DNA of 64,000 nt from Bacteroidota bacterium (lineage in GTDB: Bacteria > Bacteroidota > Bacteroidia > Chitinophagales > Chitinophagaceae): assembly GCA_016868455.1 (NCBI GenBank), contig VGGV01000001.1, forward strand, positions 62,001-126,000. The letters run 5' to 3'. Under the pieces are notes generated by a model. It was not told where the DNA came from. It saw nothing but the letters and a program-made list of their open reading frames with translations, and ran no database searches. The position numbers and the translations under genes are program-made. Each line of letters opens with the position of its first letter. Within the stretch, counting starts at the first letter, position 1. This document shows, one piece after another, positions 16,139 to 24,737 of the stretch.

Positions 16139-17317
16139 ATGAACAAGCTCATCTTTACCGAGGAATTTTGCCAGCCGGAGAACCTGCACCCCTTTACGCT
16201 GACAAGGCAGATACAGGATATACGGGTGGGTATACTCACCATCCGGGAAAAATGGGAGCGGATGACAGGGCTGCCTTCCTACGATAAAAAAGAAGACGAT
16301 TATAAAGACCTGGAACGTTCAGTGAACATTGATGAAGCGATTGGCGAAGGAGTGTGTTTTATGATTCATGGCAATGTGCTGCCCTCCCGGCGGCTGGTGA
16401 AGGCGGTGATGAAACTGAAAGACGGCGAATTTACGGCCACCCCATCGGGCAACGGTGTGGTATACCGCATTACCAAAAATGAAATCATTGACCGCTACAA
16501 GATAAAAGTGGGGCAGGCTGTTACGCTGAAAGAACCCGTGAAACAAATACAATACCCATGGGATATTTTTCAGCTGAATGATTGGGCCATCCGGCAGGAT
16601 TTTGAATTACTGACAAGAGGACGCAAATCACAGTCTATATCCAAAACAAACCGGGTAATAAAGCCAGGGCAGGTATTTATTGAAAAAGGAGCCCGGGTTG
16701 AGCATTGCATCATTAATGCAGCTACAGGCCCGGTATACATTGGTAAAAATGCCGAAGTGATGGAAGGCTGCATCATCCGCGGGCCCTTTGCGATGGGTGA
16801 AGCCGGTTGCCTGAAGATGGGAGCGAAAGTATATGGCGCCACCACACTGGGTCCTTACTGTGTGGCAGGGGGTGAAATAAAAAATTCGGTTTTGTTTGGT
16901 TGCAGCAACAAAGCCCATGATGGTTATCTTGGCGATTCGGTAATAGGCGAATGGTGCAACCTGGGCGCCGGCACCACCAACAGCAATATGAAAAATAACG
17001 CCAGCGATGTGCGGATATGGACGCCGCAGGGAGAAATGAATGCCGGAAAAAAATGCGGAATGCTGATGGGCGACTTTTGCAGAACCGCTGTGAACACGGC
17101 TGTGAACACCGGTACAGTGATAGGTGTGTGCTGCAATGTATTTGGCAGCGGGCTTACACCAAAATACATTCCCAGTTTCAGCTGGGGCAGTGATGGGCTG
17201 CAGCGGTATGATTTTGAAAAAGCCCTGCTGGATATTGCTGACTGGAAAAAATTAAAGAACCAGGTATTGAGTGAGGATGAAAGAAGTGTGCTGAAGTATG
17301 TATTTGATAAGTTTTGA
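16139..17317 (+). CDS. GlmU-like sugar-nucleotidyltransferase/left-handed beta-helix protein
   Basis: A 392-residue protein with an N-terminal part (about 1-190) like the Bacteroidota GlmU-family proteins, and a C-terminal left-handed beta-helix of hexapeptide repeats (GPVYIGKNAEVMEGCIIRGP; LGAGTTNSNMKNN). The helix resembles the acetyltransferase half of GlmU. The GxGTRM-type nucleotide-binding loop of true pyrophosphorylases is not visible at the N-terminus, so the uridylyltransferase activity may be absent or use another motif. A role in UDP-N-acetylglucosamine or related sugar activation is only inferred. It starts two bases after a CTTTC stretch; a DUF4177 relic and tpiA follow on the same strand. 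Confidence 0.8.
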   Translation: MNKLIFTEEFCQPENLHPFTLTRQIQDIRVGILTIREKWERMTGLPSYDKKEDDYKDLERSVNIDEAIGEGVCFMIHGNVLPSRRLVKAVMKLKDGEFTATPSGNGVVYRITKNEIIDRYKIKVGQAVTLKEPVKQIQYPWDIFQLNDWAIRQDFELLTRGRKSQSISKTNRVIKPGQVFIEKGARVEHCIINAATGPVYIGKNAEVMEGCIIRGPFAMGEAGCLKMGAKVYGATTLGPYCVAGGEIKNSVLFGCSNKAHDGYLGDSVIGEWCNLGAGTTNSNMKNNASDVRIWTPQGEMNAGKKCGMLMGDFCRTAVNTAVNTGTVIGVCCNVFGSGLTPKYIPSFSWGSDGLQRYDFEKALLDIADWKKLKNQVLSEDERSVLKYVFDKF

Positions 17318-17382
17318 AGCAGGGGTTAGACAATTGATACCGGAGTAATGTGAAACGCAGATTAGGTAATACCCTTTTTATT

Positions 17383-17594
17383 ATGCAGAAGTTTGAATAC
17401 AAATTGTTACAGGTATCAGCTAAAGGAGCATCTGGAGCAGGGGCGGCAAGGTGGATTTTGAATTGCTGAATGAAAAACTAAACGAATTGGGTCGGGAAGG
17501 CTGGGAGGTAGTTAACGCTACCGATGTGAATATGCACCTGGGTGAGACCAGGGACGTAATGATTATTCTAAAAAGACCTTTAAACGATAATTGA
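17383..17594 (+). pseudogene. DUF4177 family protein with a frameshift
   Basis: The ATG at 17383 opens MQKFEYKLLQVSAKG, the usual beginning of DUF4177 proteins. The matching continuation GGKVDFELLNEKLNELGREGW, then MIILKRP, lies in another frame from about 17428 to the TGA at 17592-17594. One missing base near 17425-17430 would restore a protein of about 70 residues. As written, the first frame stops after 28 codons. The stop is five bases before the tpiA ATG, so the two were probably translated from one message. Function is unknown; DUF4177 is a small cytoplasmic domain. Confidence 0.7.
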
Positions 17595-17599
17595 TAAAC

Positions 17600-18370
17600 A
17601 TGAGAAAACAAATAGCCGCTGCCAACTGGAAGATGAACCTGACCTATCAGCAAGCTGAAAAACTGCTCGACGAAATATTGGGTGCTGATATCGTATTAAA
17701 GAACCATCAGCTTACTATTTTTTCCGTTCCCTATCCTTACCTGCTGATGACCCGCAGTGAAGTGGAAGAGGAATTCAACGGCAACTATAAAGTAGCGGCG
17801 CAAAACTGCCATCACAAAAAAAACGGGGCCTATACCGGCGAAGTGTCGGCAGAAATGCTGCATTCCCTGAACATTAACTACTGCATCATCGGCCACAGTG
17901 AGCGGAGGGAGTACAATGCCGAGAGCAACGCCCTGCTGGCAGAAAAAGTAAATATTTGCCTGGATCATTTCATCACCCCCATTTTTTGCTGTGGCGAGCC
18001 ACTGCAGGCACGGGAAGCCGGAGTACAAAATGATTATGTGGCCGTGCAGCTGAGGGAATCCCTGTTTCATCTGCCGGCCGATAAGATAAGAACCATTATT
18101 ATTGCCTATGAGCCCATCTGGGCCATTGGCACCGGTAAAACAGCCACCACAGAGCAGGCACAAGAAATACACCGGCATTTGCGTTCTGTAATAGCAGCAC
18201 ATTATGGCGCTGCAGTGGCAGATGAAATTCCTGTTCTGTACGGCGGCAGTGTGAAGGCAAACAATGCCAAAGAACTGTTCAGTTGCCCCGATGTGGACGG
18301 GGGGCTGGTGGGCGGGGCCGCCCTGGTGGCGGCTGATTTTATTGAGATCATTAAGGCGCTGAAGCAGTGA
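17600..18370 (+). CDS. tpiA: Triosephosphate isomerase
   Basis: A 256-residue TIM-barrel enzyme that interconverts dihydroxyacetone phosphate and glyceraldehyde 3-phosphate in glycolysis. Catalytic features are all present: ANWKMN with the substrate lysine (residue about 12), GHSERR with the electrophilic histidine (about 98), YEPIWAIGTGKTAT with the catalytic glutamate and flexible loop (about 171-184), and the phosphate-binding YGGSVK and GGLVGGAAL near the end. The start is ATG at 17600; an in-frame TTG nine bases upstream is less likely. It follows the DUF4177 relic closely. Confidence 0.97.
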   Translation: MRKQIAAANWKMNLTYQQAEKLLDEILGADIVLKNHQLTIFSVPYPYLLMTRSEVEEEFNGNYKVAAQNCHHKKNGAYTGEVSAEMLHSLNINYCIIGHSERREYNAESNALLAEKVNICLDHFITPIFCCGEPLQAREAGVQNDYVAVQLRESLFHLPADKIRTIIIAYEPIWAIGTGKTATTEQAQEIHRHLRSVIAAHYGAAVADEIPVLYGGSVKANNAKELFSCPDVDGGLVGGAALVAADFIEIIKALKQ

Positions 18371-18485
18371 GTAGTGATTGATGATGGAAAGACCCGGTGT
18401 TTACCACCCTGCCACTGATAACTGATTAACCTGTTAACCAATCAACCAGTTTCCCTTTCATATAGTACTGCAGCGAAAGAACCAG

Positions 18486-18860
18486 GTGTTGCTGAGCTTT
18501 CTGAAGATAAGGGCTGTGGTGAATGGCCGTGAGATTTATCCTTTGCAGAATACCAGGCCTGTAGTTATTCCCGTGGCTGAAAACAACCCGAGGATTGTTA
18601 TCACCGATGGTTATCATATTACACAGCCGTTGAAACTGGTGTATAAAGACATTCACACCTATTGCTTTAAGGTAGTTTGCGCCATCAGCGATCTGCAACT
18701 GGGGGCAGGGTTTGCCTTACTTGCAGGGTTATATCTTGGCGGGCTTTATAGCGGACAGCTCATCCTGAAGGTCTTCAGTTTTCTTCCGCTGGTTTACCTG
18801 CTGATGTTTTACTATATGAACCGGAAAGATTTTCTGAAACTGGTGCCAGTTCTTCAATAG
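18486..18860 (+). CDS. Hypothetical membrane protein, start uncertain
   Basis: The first part is soluble and beta-rich (VNGREIYPLQNTRPVVIPV; NPRIVITDGYHITQPLKLVY). The last 50 residues form two hydrophobic segments (GFALLAGLYLGGLY; VFSFLPLVYLLMFYYM) with a short charged end, NRKDFLKLVP. The frame is open from 18438, and LQRKNQVLLSFLKIR looks like coding before the GTG at 18486, but no ATG is available, so the true start is unclear or mutated. I do not recognise a named family. It lies between tpiA and a glycosyltransferase gene on the same strand. Confidence 0.5.
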   Translation: MLLSFLKIRAVVNGREIYPLQNTRPVVIPVAENNPRIVITDGYHITQPLKLVYKDIHTYCFKVVCAISDLQLGAGFALLAGLYLGGLYSGQLILKVFSFLPLVYLLMFYYMNRKDFLKLVPVLQ

Positions 18861-18906
18861 CGCTTTCTGGACAGATTGCTGACTGATATTTGTACTTTTA
18901 GCTTTT

Positions 18907-20069
18907 ATGACCCGGAAAAAAAATCTCTGGCTCTGCAACTGGTATCCCAATAAGCCGGAACCGTTCAACGGCGATTTTATTCAGCGACATGCCCGTGCCG
19001 CTGCGCTGTATAACGATATACATGTGATACACCTGGCCGCCGATACCACGGGAGAAACAAAAGAAAAAGTTGTGAGCATCCGCACAGCAGGCGGCCTGAC
19101 AGAGCAAATCATTTATTACAGGAAGCAAACTTCTGCCTGGGGCAGGTTCCGGGCACATTACAGATGGTTATTTTTATACCGGCAGGCGCTCCGCAATTAT
19201 GTAGTTATAAACGGGAAGCCCTCGCTTGTACATGTGCAGGTGCCTGTGAAAGCGGGAATCATGGCAGTATGGTTCAAGCGGCGGTACAAAGTGCCTTTTG
19301 TGGTTACAGAACATTGGGGTATTTACAATGATGTGGTTGATGACAACTATGCGAACAGGAGCAGGTTCTTTAAGAGGTTTACCCGGCAGGTTTTTGAGGA
19401 GGTATCAGATTTCATCAGCGTAAGCAAATACCTGGCAGAGGGAGTGAACAGGTTTGTGCAAAAAAAAACTACAGGATAATACCCAATGTAACGGATACCC
19501 GGTTATTCTGTTATAAAGAAAATCCTTCCCCGGTTTTTCGTTTTATCCATGTATCCAATATGGTTGCACTGAAGAATGCAGAGGGAATTTTGCGGGCATT
19601 TGCAAAACTGCATGTTCATCATAATAATACAGAGTTGATAATGGTGGGGGATACAGATCCTGCCATCCGGCAATATGCAGCCAAATTTCAAATTGCGGAT
19701 GGAGCTATTTCATTCAGGGGTGAAGTGCCTTATGAACAGGTGGCAAAGGAAATGCAGCAGGCCCATTGCCTGGTGCTGTTCAGTAATATCGAGAATTCGC
19801 CCTGTGTGATTGGTGAGGCATTCTGCTGCGGCCTGCCGGTAATAGCTACGAATGTGGGCGGAATTCCCGAACTGGTTAACACCAGCAACAGTGTGTTGGT
19901 GCAGCCGGGAGATGAAGCAGAACTGATGGAGGCGATGCTGGAAGTCATGCAAAGTTATGCCCACTTTGACCGCAAATCCATTGCAGCAGATGCCGCAGAG
20001 CGGTTCAGTCCTGACATCATTGGGAAACAAATAAATTCAGTCTATGAAACGCTACTGAGGGATGTCTAA
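18907..20069 (+). pseudogene. GT4-type glycosyltransferase, frame broken at an A9 run
   Basis: The ATG at 18907 starts KKNLWLCNWYPNKPEPFNGDF, typical of the donor-side domain start of GT4 enzymes (WYP, GDFIQRHA). The frame runs to VQKK at the A9 tract (19460-19468) and stops at 19479. One additional A would continue into YRIIPNVTDTRLFCYKEN and the C-terminal GT-B domain, with the nucleotide-sugar motif ENSPCVIGEAFCCGLPVIAT (two glutamates seven residues apart) and GGIPELV, ending at 20069. The intact enzyme would be about 388 residues and would transfer a sugar in cell-surface glycan synthesis. The slip site makes phase-variable expression possible. A 4-base overlap links its end to the convergent acyl-CoA-binding gene. 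Confidence 0.75.
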
Positions 20070-20323
20070 CCCTTCAGCTTATTCACCAGGTTTATATACT
20101 CCTGCATGGCATCCTGCTGCGGTTTGCCTTTCAGCCCGGCCCAGGCTTCGTATTTGGCCTTGTTCACAAAATCGAAAGGGTTAGAGGGAGGGTCAGTGTT
20201 TACATCACCCATGCTACCCTGCTTGTAAAGTGAATAGAGTTGCAGCAGCACTTCGTTAGAAGGCTTTTCAGAAAGACTTTTACTGTCAGCAGCTGCCTGC
20301 TCAAATTGTGCTTTTAATTCCAT
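20066..20323 (-). CDS. Acyl-CoA-binding protein
   Basis: An 85-residue four-helix protein with all the landmarks of the ACBP fold: FEQAAADSKSLSEKP in helix 1, LLQLYSLYKQGSMGDVN with the acyl-CoA-binding Tyr and Lys, then DFVNKAKYEAWAGLKG and a final AMQEYINLVNKL. It binds medium- to long-chain acyl-CoA in the cytosol and buffers the pool. It is common in Bacteroidota as a stand-alone gene. A secreted protein gene follows 11 bases upstream on the same strand (ending at 20335), so they may be co-transcribed. Confidence 0.93.
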   Translation of the reverse strand: MELKAQFEQAAADSKSLSEKPSNEVLLQLYSLYKQGSMGDVNTDPPSNPFDFVNKAKYEAWAGLKGKPQQDAMQEYINLVNKLKG

Positions 20324-20334
20324 AGTATGTTGTA

Positions 20335-21363
20335 TTAACTGCTTCTTGCGTTATCAATAAATACCGACTTTACTTCACTGCGGTTTTCGATCATCTGAAA
20401 AAAATCATCAAGGTACCGGATCATGTTGTTGCGTACCCTTTCACCCAGCAGCGTAAAGTTTTTGACCAAAGAGCGGATGGTTTCTTTTTTTGCCCTGAAG
20501 GCATCCAGGACGGTCTGTAGCTCATCCATTTTGCGGGGAAAACCACGGTACACCCTTTCTGTTACTTTTTCTGTACCGATGATTTCATTGGGGATTGCAT
20601 AAGATGCATCCACCAGTCCGCAGTAATCAAAATCATAAGGAACGGAAAAGGGCAGTAATGCCGGATTTTCACGGCTGAAGATCAGTTCGATGTTATGATC
20701 ATTGGGCACCGACCAGTCCGTATTGCCGATCATATACTCAAAGATCGCCACCATCGTCATGGTCGCCCTGTCTGTAGATTCCGTCAGCACCTGACCGTGA
20801 GTTCTTTTTTTGCAGCCGTTTCGCCGGGCCATATCGCCGTCATCTTCCAGCATAAATGCATATTGGGTAAAAGATTTGATCTTGCCGCGGCTGTCATTAT
20901 AGGTAGTTTTCATCAGCCGTACCCGGAAGCTCATATCCGTAAGCTGGTTGTAGATTTTGTATACAAGGAATTCTTTCAGCAACAGTTCTTCATCGGCAGT
21001 AGCGGCGCCGCAGGCAATCACCAATTTGAGTTTGCCCAGCGATGCGAACCTGGGGGATGAAGCGTTCCTGAATTGCATCATGATGGGAGGGATACGGCAA
21101 TAGCCACGACGAAATTTTCCACGGGCCCCCACCTGTACCGGTTCTTCAATCTCAGTGCCGTCAGGAAATTTCATTTTGGCTGTGGCGGGCTGAAACACAT
21201 CCTGGTCGCTTTCATTTTGCAGGCCCCTGATGTCGGTGGTCAGTGTCAGTTCAACAGGCTGTTCGTCTGTAAAAAACTTAATGCTGTCAACCTGCTGTGC
21301 CTTGGCAATACCCGCAGTAATAAACAGGATAACCACAACAACAAAATTCTTTATCCTTTTCAT
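20335..21363 (-). CDS. Secreted hypothetical protein, weakly CotH-like
   Basis: A 342-residue protein with a signal peptide (KRIKNFVVVVILFITAGIAKAQ). The ATG at 21363 is chosen over an upstream ATG because it starts that leader. The middle has VGARGKFRRGYCRIPPIMMQF, KLKLVIACG, EFLVYKIYNQLTDMSFRVRL and FMLEDDGDMARR. This order (RGx, small-residue strand, LLxxFLxYKxxN, RLxxxTY) resembles CotH-kinase-like proteins, but I cannot confirm catalytic residues, so the assignment is tentative. The C-terminal 80 residues are helical. It lies between the acyl-CoA-binding gene and the phosphatase gene on the same strand. Confidence 0.5.
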   Translation of the reverse strand: MKRIKNFVVVVILFITAGIAKAQQVDSIKFFTDEQPVELTLTTDIRGLQNESDQDVFQPATAKMKFPDGTEIEEPVQVGARGKFRRGYCRIPPIMMQFRNASSPRFASLGKLKLVIACGAATADEELLLKEFLVYKIYNQLTDMSFRVRLMKTTYNDSRGKIKSFTQYAFMLEDDGDMARRNGCKKRTHGQVLTESTDRATMTMVAIFEYMIGNTDWSVPNDHNIELIFSRENPALLPFSVPYDFDYCGLVDASYAIPNEIIGTEKVTERVYRGFPRKMDELQTVLDAFRAKKETIRSLVKNFTLLGERVRNNMIRYLDDFFQMIENRSEVKSVFIDNARSS

Positions 21364-21428
21364 AGATGATTCTTTTGGCTTAATGGATATAATTGAATGC
21401 ACAAAAATTTCATTGTCTGCTGCATCAT

Positions 21429-23048
21429 CTATTTTAGTACTTCTTCAATTACCCTGCCGGTACACCCGTTGGGCATCTGTATTTTCAGCAGGGCCGCTAG
21501 GGTAGGGGCAATATCGGTCATCAGCACTTCCCGGTTGGTTTTTCCTTTTTGGATGCCCCAGCCGTACCAGAGCAGCGGAATATGTGCATCATAAGGGTTC
21601 CATAATCCATGCGTGGTGCCGGTATTGCTCCACGACTCGGTATACCCCGGTTTAAACAGCAGTTGTATGTCGCCGCTTCTTTTTGGATGGTAGCCATTGT
21701 TCAGCGCCGTTCGAACGGAAGCAGGCAAGGGCGTCTCATTCAGGTCTTCAAGGGCAAACACCCTGTCTATTCCGGGTTCGTTCCGTAGCCTTTTTATCAG
21801 CCATTCCGTTATTTCTTCTTCATCCAGCTTTGCTGAATCAATGGCCCGGTGGTTGAGGTGCAACTGGTAATTATCGTCTGACACAATGAGGGGATTGATT
21901 TTATATTTTTCAGACAGTTCTTTATTCAGATTGGTTGTCAGGGTGCCCATCATTACCCTGCCGCCGGGAAGTTTGTTTTCAATGCTGAACTCAGGGATAT
22001 GCGCTACTCCATGATCGGCAGAAAGGAAAACGGTGGATTGTCCTTTTCCCACTTTCAGGTCAAGAAAATCGAGCAGAGTGCCTAATTCCCTGTCCAGCCG
22101 CAAAAAGCCATCCTCTGCTTCAATGGAGTTGGGGCCAAATGAATGCCCGATGTAATCCGGCGAAGAAAAACTGATGGCCAGGAAATCGGTTATGTTATCG
22201 GCGCCCAGTTGCTCTCCCATTAGTGCGGCTTTGGCAAACTCAGCGGTCATGGTATTGCCCATAGGAGTGGTGGAAACTTTCCCGTAGTCTTTACCAATGA
22301 ATTGTTTCAGATCATAGGGAAATGTATTGCCGAAAGGTTTGGCCTCATACTCTTTTGCATCTGCCGTGCTTTGCAGGTAAGTGCCGGCTGGGTAAAGCAG
22401 GTTCCATCCCTGCTGGTAGTACTGGGTCACCAGTTGCTTTGCATTAAAATCATTTACCCATTTGGGCAATTCATTCATATAATAGGTAGAGCTGATCCAG
22501 TTGCCGCTGCTGATGTCGTACCAATAAGCGGCATTGGCGCTGTGCCCTGCAGCCAAAATGCCTCCCCGGTCTTTAATGGCCACACCAATTACCTTACTCT
22601 TAAAATTGGTCGCAAGCCTAAGCTCATCACAGATGCTGGTCACCAGCATATTTCTCGGGCTCTGCTGTCCCCGGGATGAGGCGCTGCCTGTTGTATTAAC
22701 CGTTTTATCTTCTGTACAGTAAACGCTGCGCATCAGCTCGCTGTCCCACCAGGCATTACCGGTAATGCCGCTGACAGCGGGTACAGCGCCGGTATAGATA
22801 CAACTGAGTCCGCAGGCAGTAACCGAGGGGGCATAAGGTATCATGGTATTTTCGCAGGTAAAACCCTGGCTCAGCATCCGCTTAAAACCGCCATTGGGTG
22901 CATACCGGTCGTAGTACCGGTAAAGATAGTCCCACCGCATCTGGTCAATAACAAGCCCCACTATCAGCCTGGGCCGCTGAACGGTTGACTGAGTAAAAGC
23001 TCCGAATGAAATAGTTAGCAGAAACGGTATTATCAGCATCTTTCGCAT
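21429..23048 (-). CDS. PafA-like alkaline phosphatase family protein
   Basis: A 539-residue exported protein; the start is placed at the ATG at 23048 (MRKMLIIPFLL), which gives a signal peptide. It follows the metal-dependent alkaline phosphatase/phosphodiesterase plan: VIDQM with a metal aspartate (Asp35), PSVTACG with the threonine nucleophile (Thr77), TGNAWW, KDRG, then SFSSPDYIGHSFG and SADHG with metal ligands, and a late THGL histidine. The order matches PafA, a calcium-independent phosphate-scavenging phosphatase secreted to the periplasm or outer membrane of Bacteroidota. It may release phosphate from organic phosphates. No Pho-box-like site is visible. Downstream genes run in the same direction. 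Confidence 0.88.
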   Translation of the reverse strand: MRKMLIIPFLLTISFGAFTQSTVQRPRLIVGLVIDQMRWDYLYRYYDRYAPNGGFKRMLSQGFTCENTMIPYAPSVTACGLSCIYTGAVPAVSGITGNAWWDSELMRSVYCTEDKTVNTTGSASSRGQQSPRNMLVTSICDELRLATNFKSKVIGVAIKDRGGILAAGHSANAAYWYDISSGNWISSTYYMNELPKWVNDFNAKQLVTQYYQQGWNLLYPAGTYLQSTADAKEYEAKPFGNTFPYDLKQFIGKDYGKVSTTPMGNTMTAEFAKAALMGEQLGADNITDFLAISFSSPDYIGHSFGPNSIEAEDGFLRLDRELGTLLDFLDLKVGKGQSTVFLSADHGVAHIPEFSIENKLPGGRVMMGTLTTNLNKELSEKYKINPLIVSDDNYQLHLNHRAIDSAKLDEEEITEWLIKRLRNEPGIDRVFALEDLNETPLPASVRTALNNGYHPKRSGDIQLLFKPGYTESWSNTGTTHGLWNPYDAHIPLLWYGWGIQKGKTNREVLMTDIAPTLAALLKIQMPNGCTGRVIEEVLK

Positions 23049-23152
23049 GAAAATAATTTTGGGCAAAAGTAAGGCTTTGAATATTTCAGAACTGATGCCG
23101 TACCGGATGAAAAGCGACTGCATGAATCGGCGGCGGCCGGGTCAATCCGGCA

Positions 23153-23696
23153 TCAGTCTTTCAATCGGCGAAATGCAAGGGCAGTTACAAAACAAAGGCC
23201 GCCCACCACCCACCACAATGCTTTAAATCCACCGTATTCCGCCAATTGTGCGGCAAATAAAGCAGTAATGAGAATAAAATACATGAAGGCCTTATCCCGG
23301 TAAGCAGGCGAAGCGGGTGAAAGTTTTAGAGCTTCGGGGTGAACCGGGATATGTTGGGCAGGTTTCAGCAGCAACCAGAGCAAAAGGGCTGCGGCCGAGA
23401 ATAATGAACAATATTCCGCCCCCGGTAAGAGTGATAAGTTGTACCGGGTAAAAACCAATTTTGTCGGTGAGTTTTCCCCCCAGCCAGGCACCGCTGAAAG
23501 CCCCGGCGCCGAATAACCCAAACACAATTCCTGCCTCACCAACGGTATATCCCATTTTCTGGGTGAGGTAAAGTGTCATGAACGGCACTACCATCGTACC
23601 GCTCCGGTTGATCAGTATAATAAGGGAGAGCAGCCAGGTTTCCCGGGAAATACCTGAATAGGCATTGCGGTAGGTGCGGGCTGTTGCATGTAACAT
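23153..23696 (-). pseudogene. MFS transporter reduced to fragments by internal deletions
   Basis: The first frame (start 23696) encodes RTYRNAYSGISRETWLLSL and about three transmembrane segments to GGGILFIIL, typical of an MFS drug/sugar-type N-terminus. The frame then breaks near 23400. In another frame the coding resumes as AAALLLWLLLKP (end of the first half) and SPAYRDKAFMYFILITALFA (start of helix 7). It then jumps directly to AEYGGFKALWWVVGGLCFVTAL, the last helix. Most helices 4-6 and 7-11 are missing. The remaining pieces total about 180 residues of an expected 400 or so. This is a decayed gene with at least two deletions. Confidence 0.7.
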
Positions 23697-23821
23697 AGAA
23701 GGGACAAATTTATCTTAACATGGCCAGAAGCGGGCAACCGGTTATAGATGGGAAGCGATGTGATAACCGGTGCTCCACACCGCATATTTTTACTTATATT
23801 TCGCTTTAAAACATAACCAAT

Positions 23822-24175
23822 ATGAAGCAACTATTTGTTCTGGCTCTTATTGGCTCCGCGATGCTTGTGTTAACCAACTGCGACCCCTCCAAAAAAGCAG
23901 CGGCCACACCGGTTCCCAAAATGACATATGCTGCCAACCTGCAGACTTTGATTGCGGACAACTGCTCACCCTGTCATATTCCTGCCAATGGGGGGAATAA
24001 AAAACCTTATGACAATTTTGATAATGTAAAAACAGACATTGATGAAATCATCCGCCGGATAGAGCTAAACCCCGGCGAAAAAGGTTTTATGCCGTTTAAG
24101 AAAACTGCCAAGCTCAGCGACAGTACCATTAATATTTTTAAGCAATGGAGAACCGACGGGCTGCTGGAAAAATAG
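23822..24175 (+). CDS. Small c-type cytochrome-like lipoprotein
   Basis: A 117-residue lipoprotein with lipobox cysteine 20 (VLTNC). It carries one CxxCH haem motif, CSPCH (residues 48-52), after a short linker. It also has GGNKKPYDNFDNV and FMPFKKTAKLSDSTINIFKQW, which resemble the distal methionine-ligand part of small cytochrome c domains (Met in GFMPF). It is probably an electron carrier facing the periplasm. The ATG at 23822 gives a proper lipoprotein signal. An upstream TATATTTC lies near the expected minus-7 position. It is monocistronic. Confidence 0.75.
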   Translation: MKQLFVLALIGSAMLVLTNCDPSKKAAATPVPKMTYAANLQTLIADNCSPCHIPANGGNKKPYDNFDNVKTDIDEIIRRIELNPGEKGFMPFKKTAKLSDSTINIFKQWRTDGLLEK

Positions 24176-24206
24176 GCCCCCGGGAAAAAAAGATACCCCC
24201 GTTCAG

Positions 24207-24668
24207 TCAGTCTTTAATCAGTAAATCATAAAGCTCCTTTGTCCACTGTGTTTTAAAAAGGATAAAAGAATATTCATTAGCTTCTGCGGGCAGTTCGAGC
24301 AGCAACTGGTATTCAAATGCGGAAACGTACTGGTTCTCGTTTATCTTTTTCCAGCGGTATACATTCTGATCAAGCAGGGTTTTAAGATACTTTTTGTAGC
24401 AGGAGTCACAACTGGCCTTTGTTTGCTGGTAATTGCATTTACCGGTGGTTCTGTCAAAGCCGTAAACAAATGATGCCGGCTGCGACTGTTCTGTAACCGA
24501 TAAAACCAGGGTACTGTCGGTTTCTGTTAATGCAGGCCGGAGCTGACTGTTGGCTGCCACATATTTTCCCAGTTCTTTCTTTACTTCTTCCTTTGTTTTA
24601 TCTAAATGCTTTTGTGAAAAAGCGTTTATGGGAAAGCAAAGCAGCAGGCAAAGGCTAATCCGCAACAT
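24207..24668 (-). CDS. Secreted hypothetical protein
   Basis: A 153-residue protein with a signal peptide (LRISLCLLLCFPINAFSQ) and a mature domain containing three clustered cysteines (TTGKCNYQQTKASCDSCYKKY). Composition is mixed alpha/beta with many Lys and Gln. I do not recognise the family. The gene is convergent with the cytochrome gene and downstream of a methyltransferase gene on the same strand, 69 bases away. Confidence 0.55.
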   Translation of the reverse strand: MLRISLCLLLCFPINAFSQKHLDKTKEEVKKELGKYVAANSQLRPALTETDSTLVLSVTEQSQPASFVYGFDRTTGKCNYQQTKASCDSCYKKYLKTLLDQNVYRWKKINENQYVSAFEYQLLLELPAEANEYSFILFKTQWTKELYDLLIKD

Positions 24669-24737
24669 GTGTTATTCTTTTTATGATACAAGATGCTGCA
24701 AACATACATCATCTTTGCACGGAAGGCGCAGTACCCT

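Noticed and set aside
18426-18698. 90-codon minus-strand frame opposite the hypothetical membrane protein
   Set aside because: The plus-strand translation has coherent hydrophobic segments and a plausible ending; the minus frame does not.
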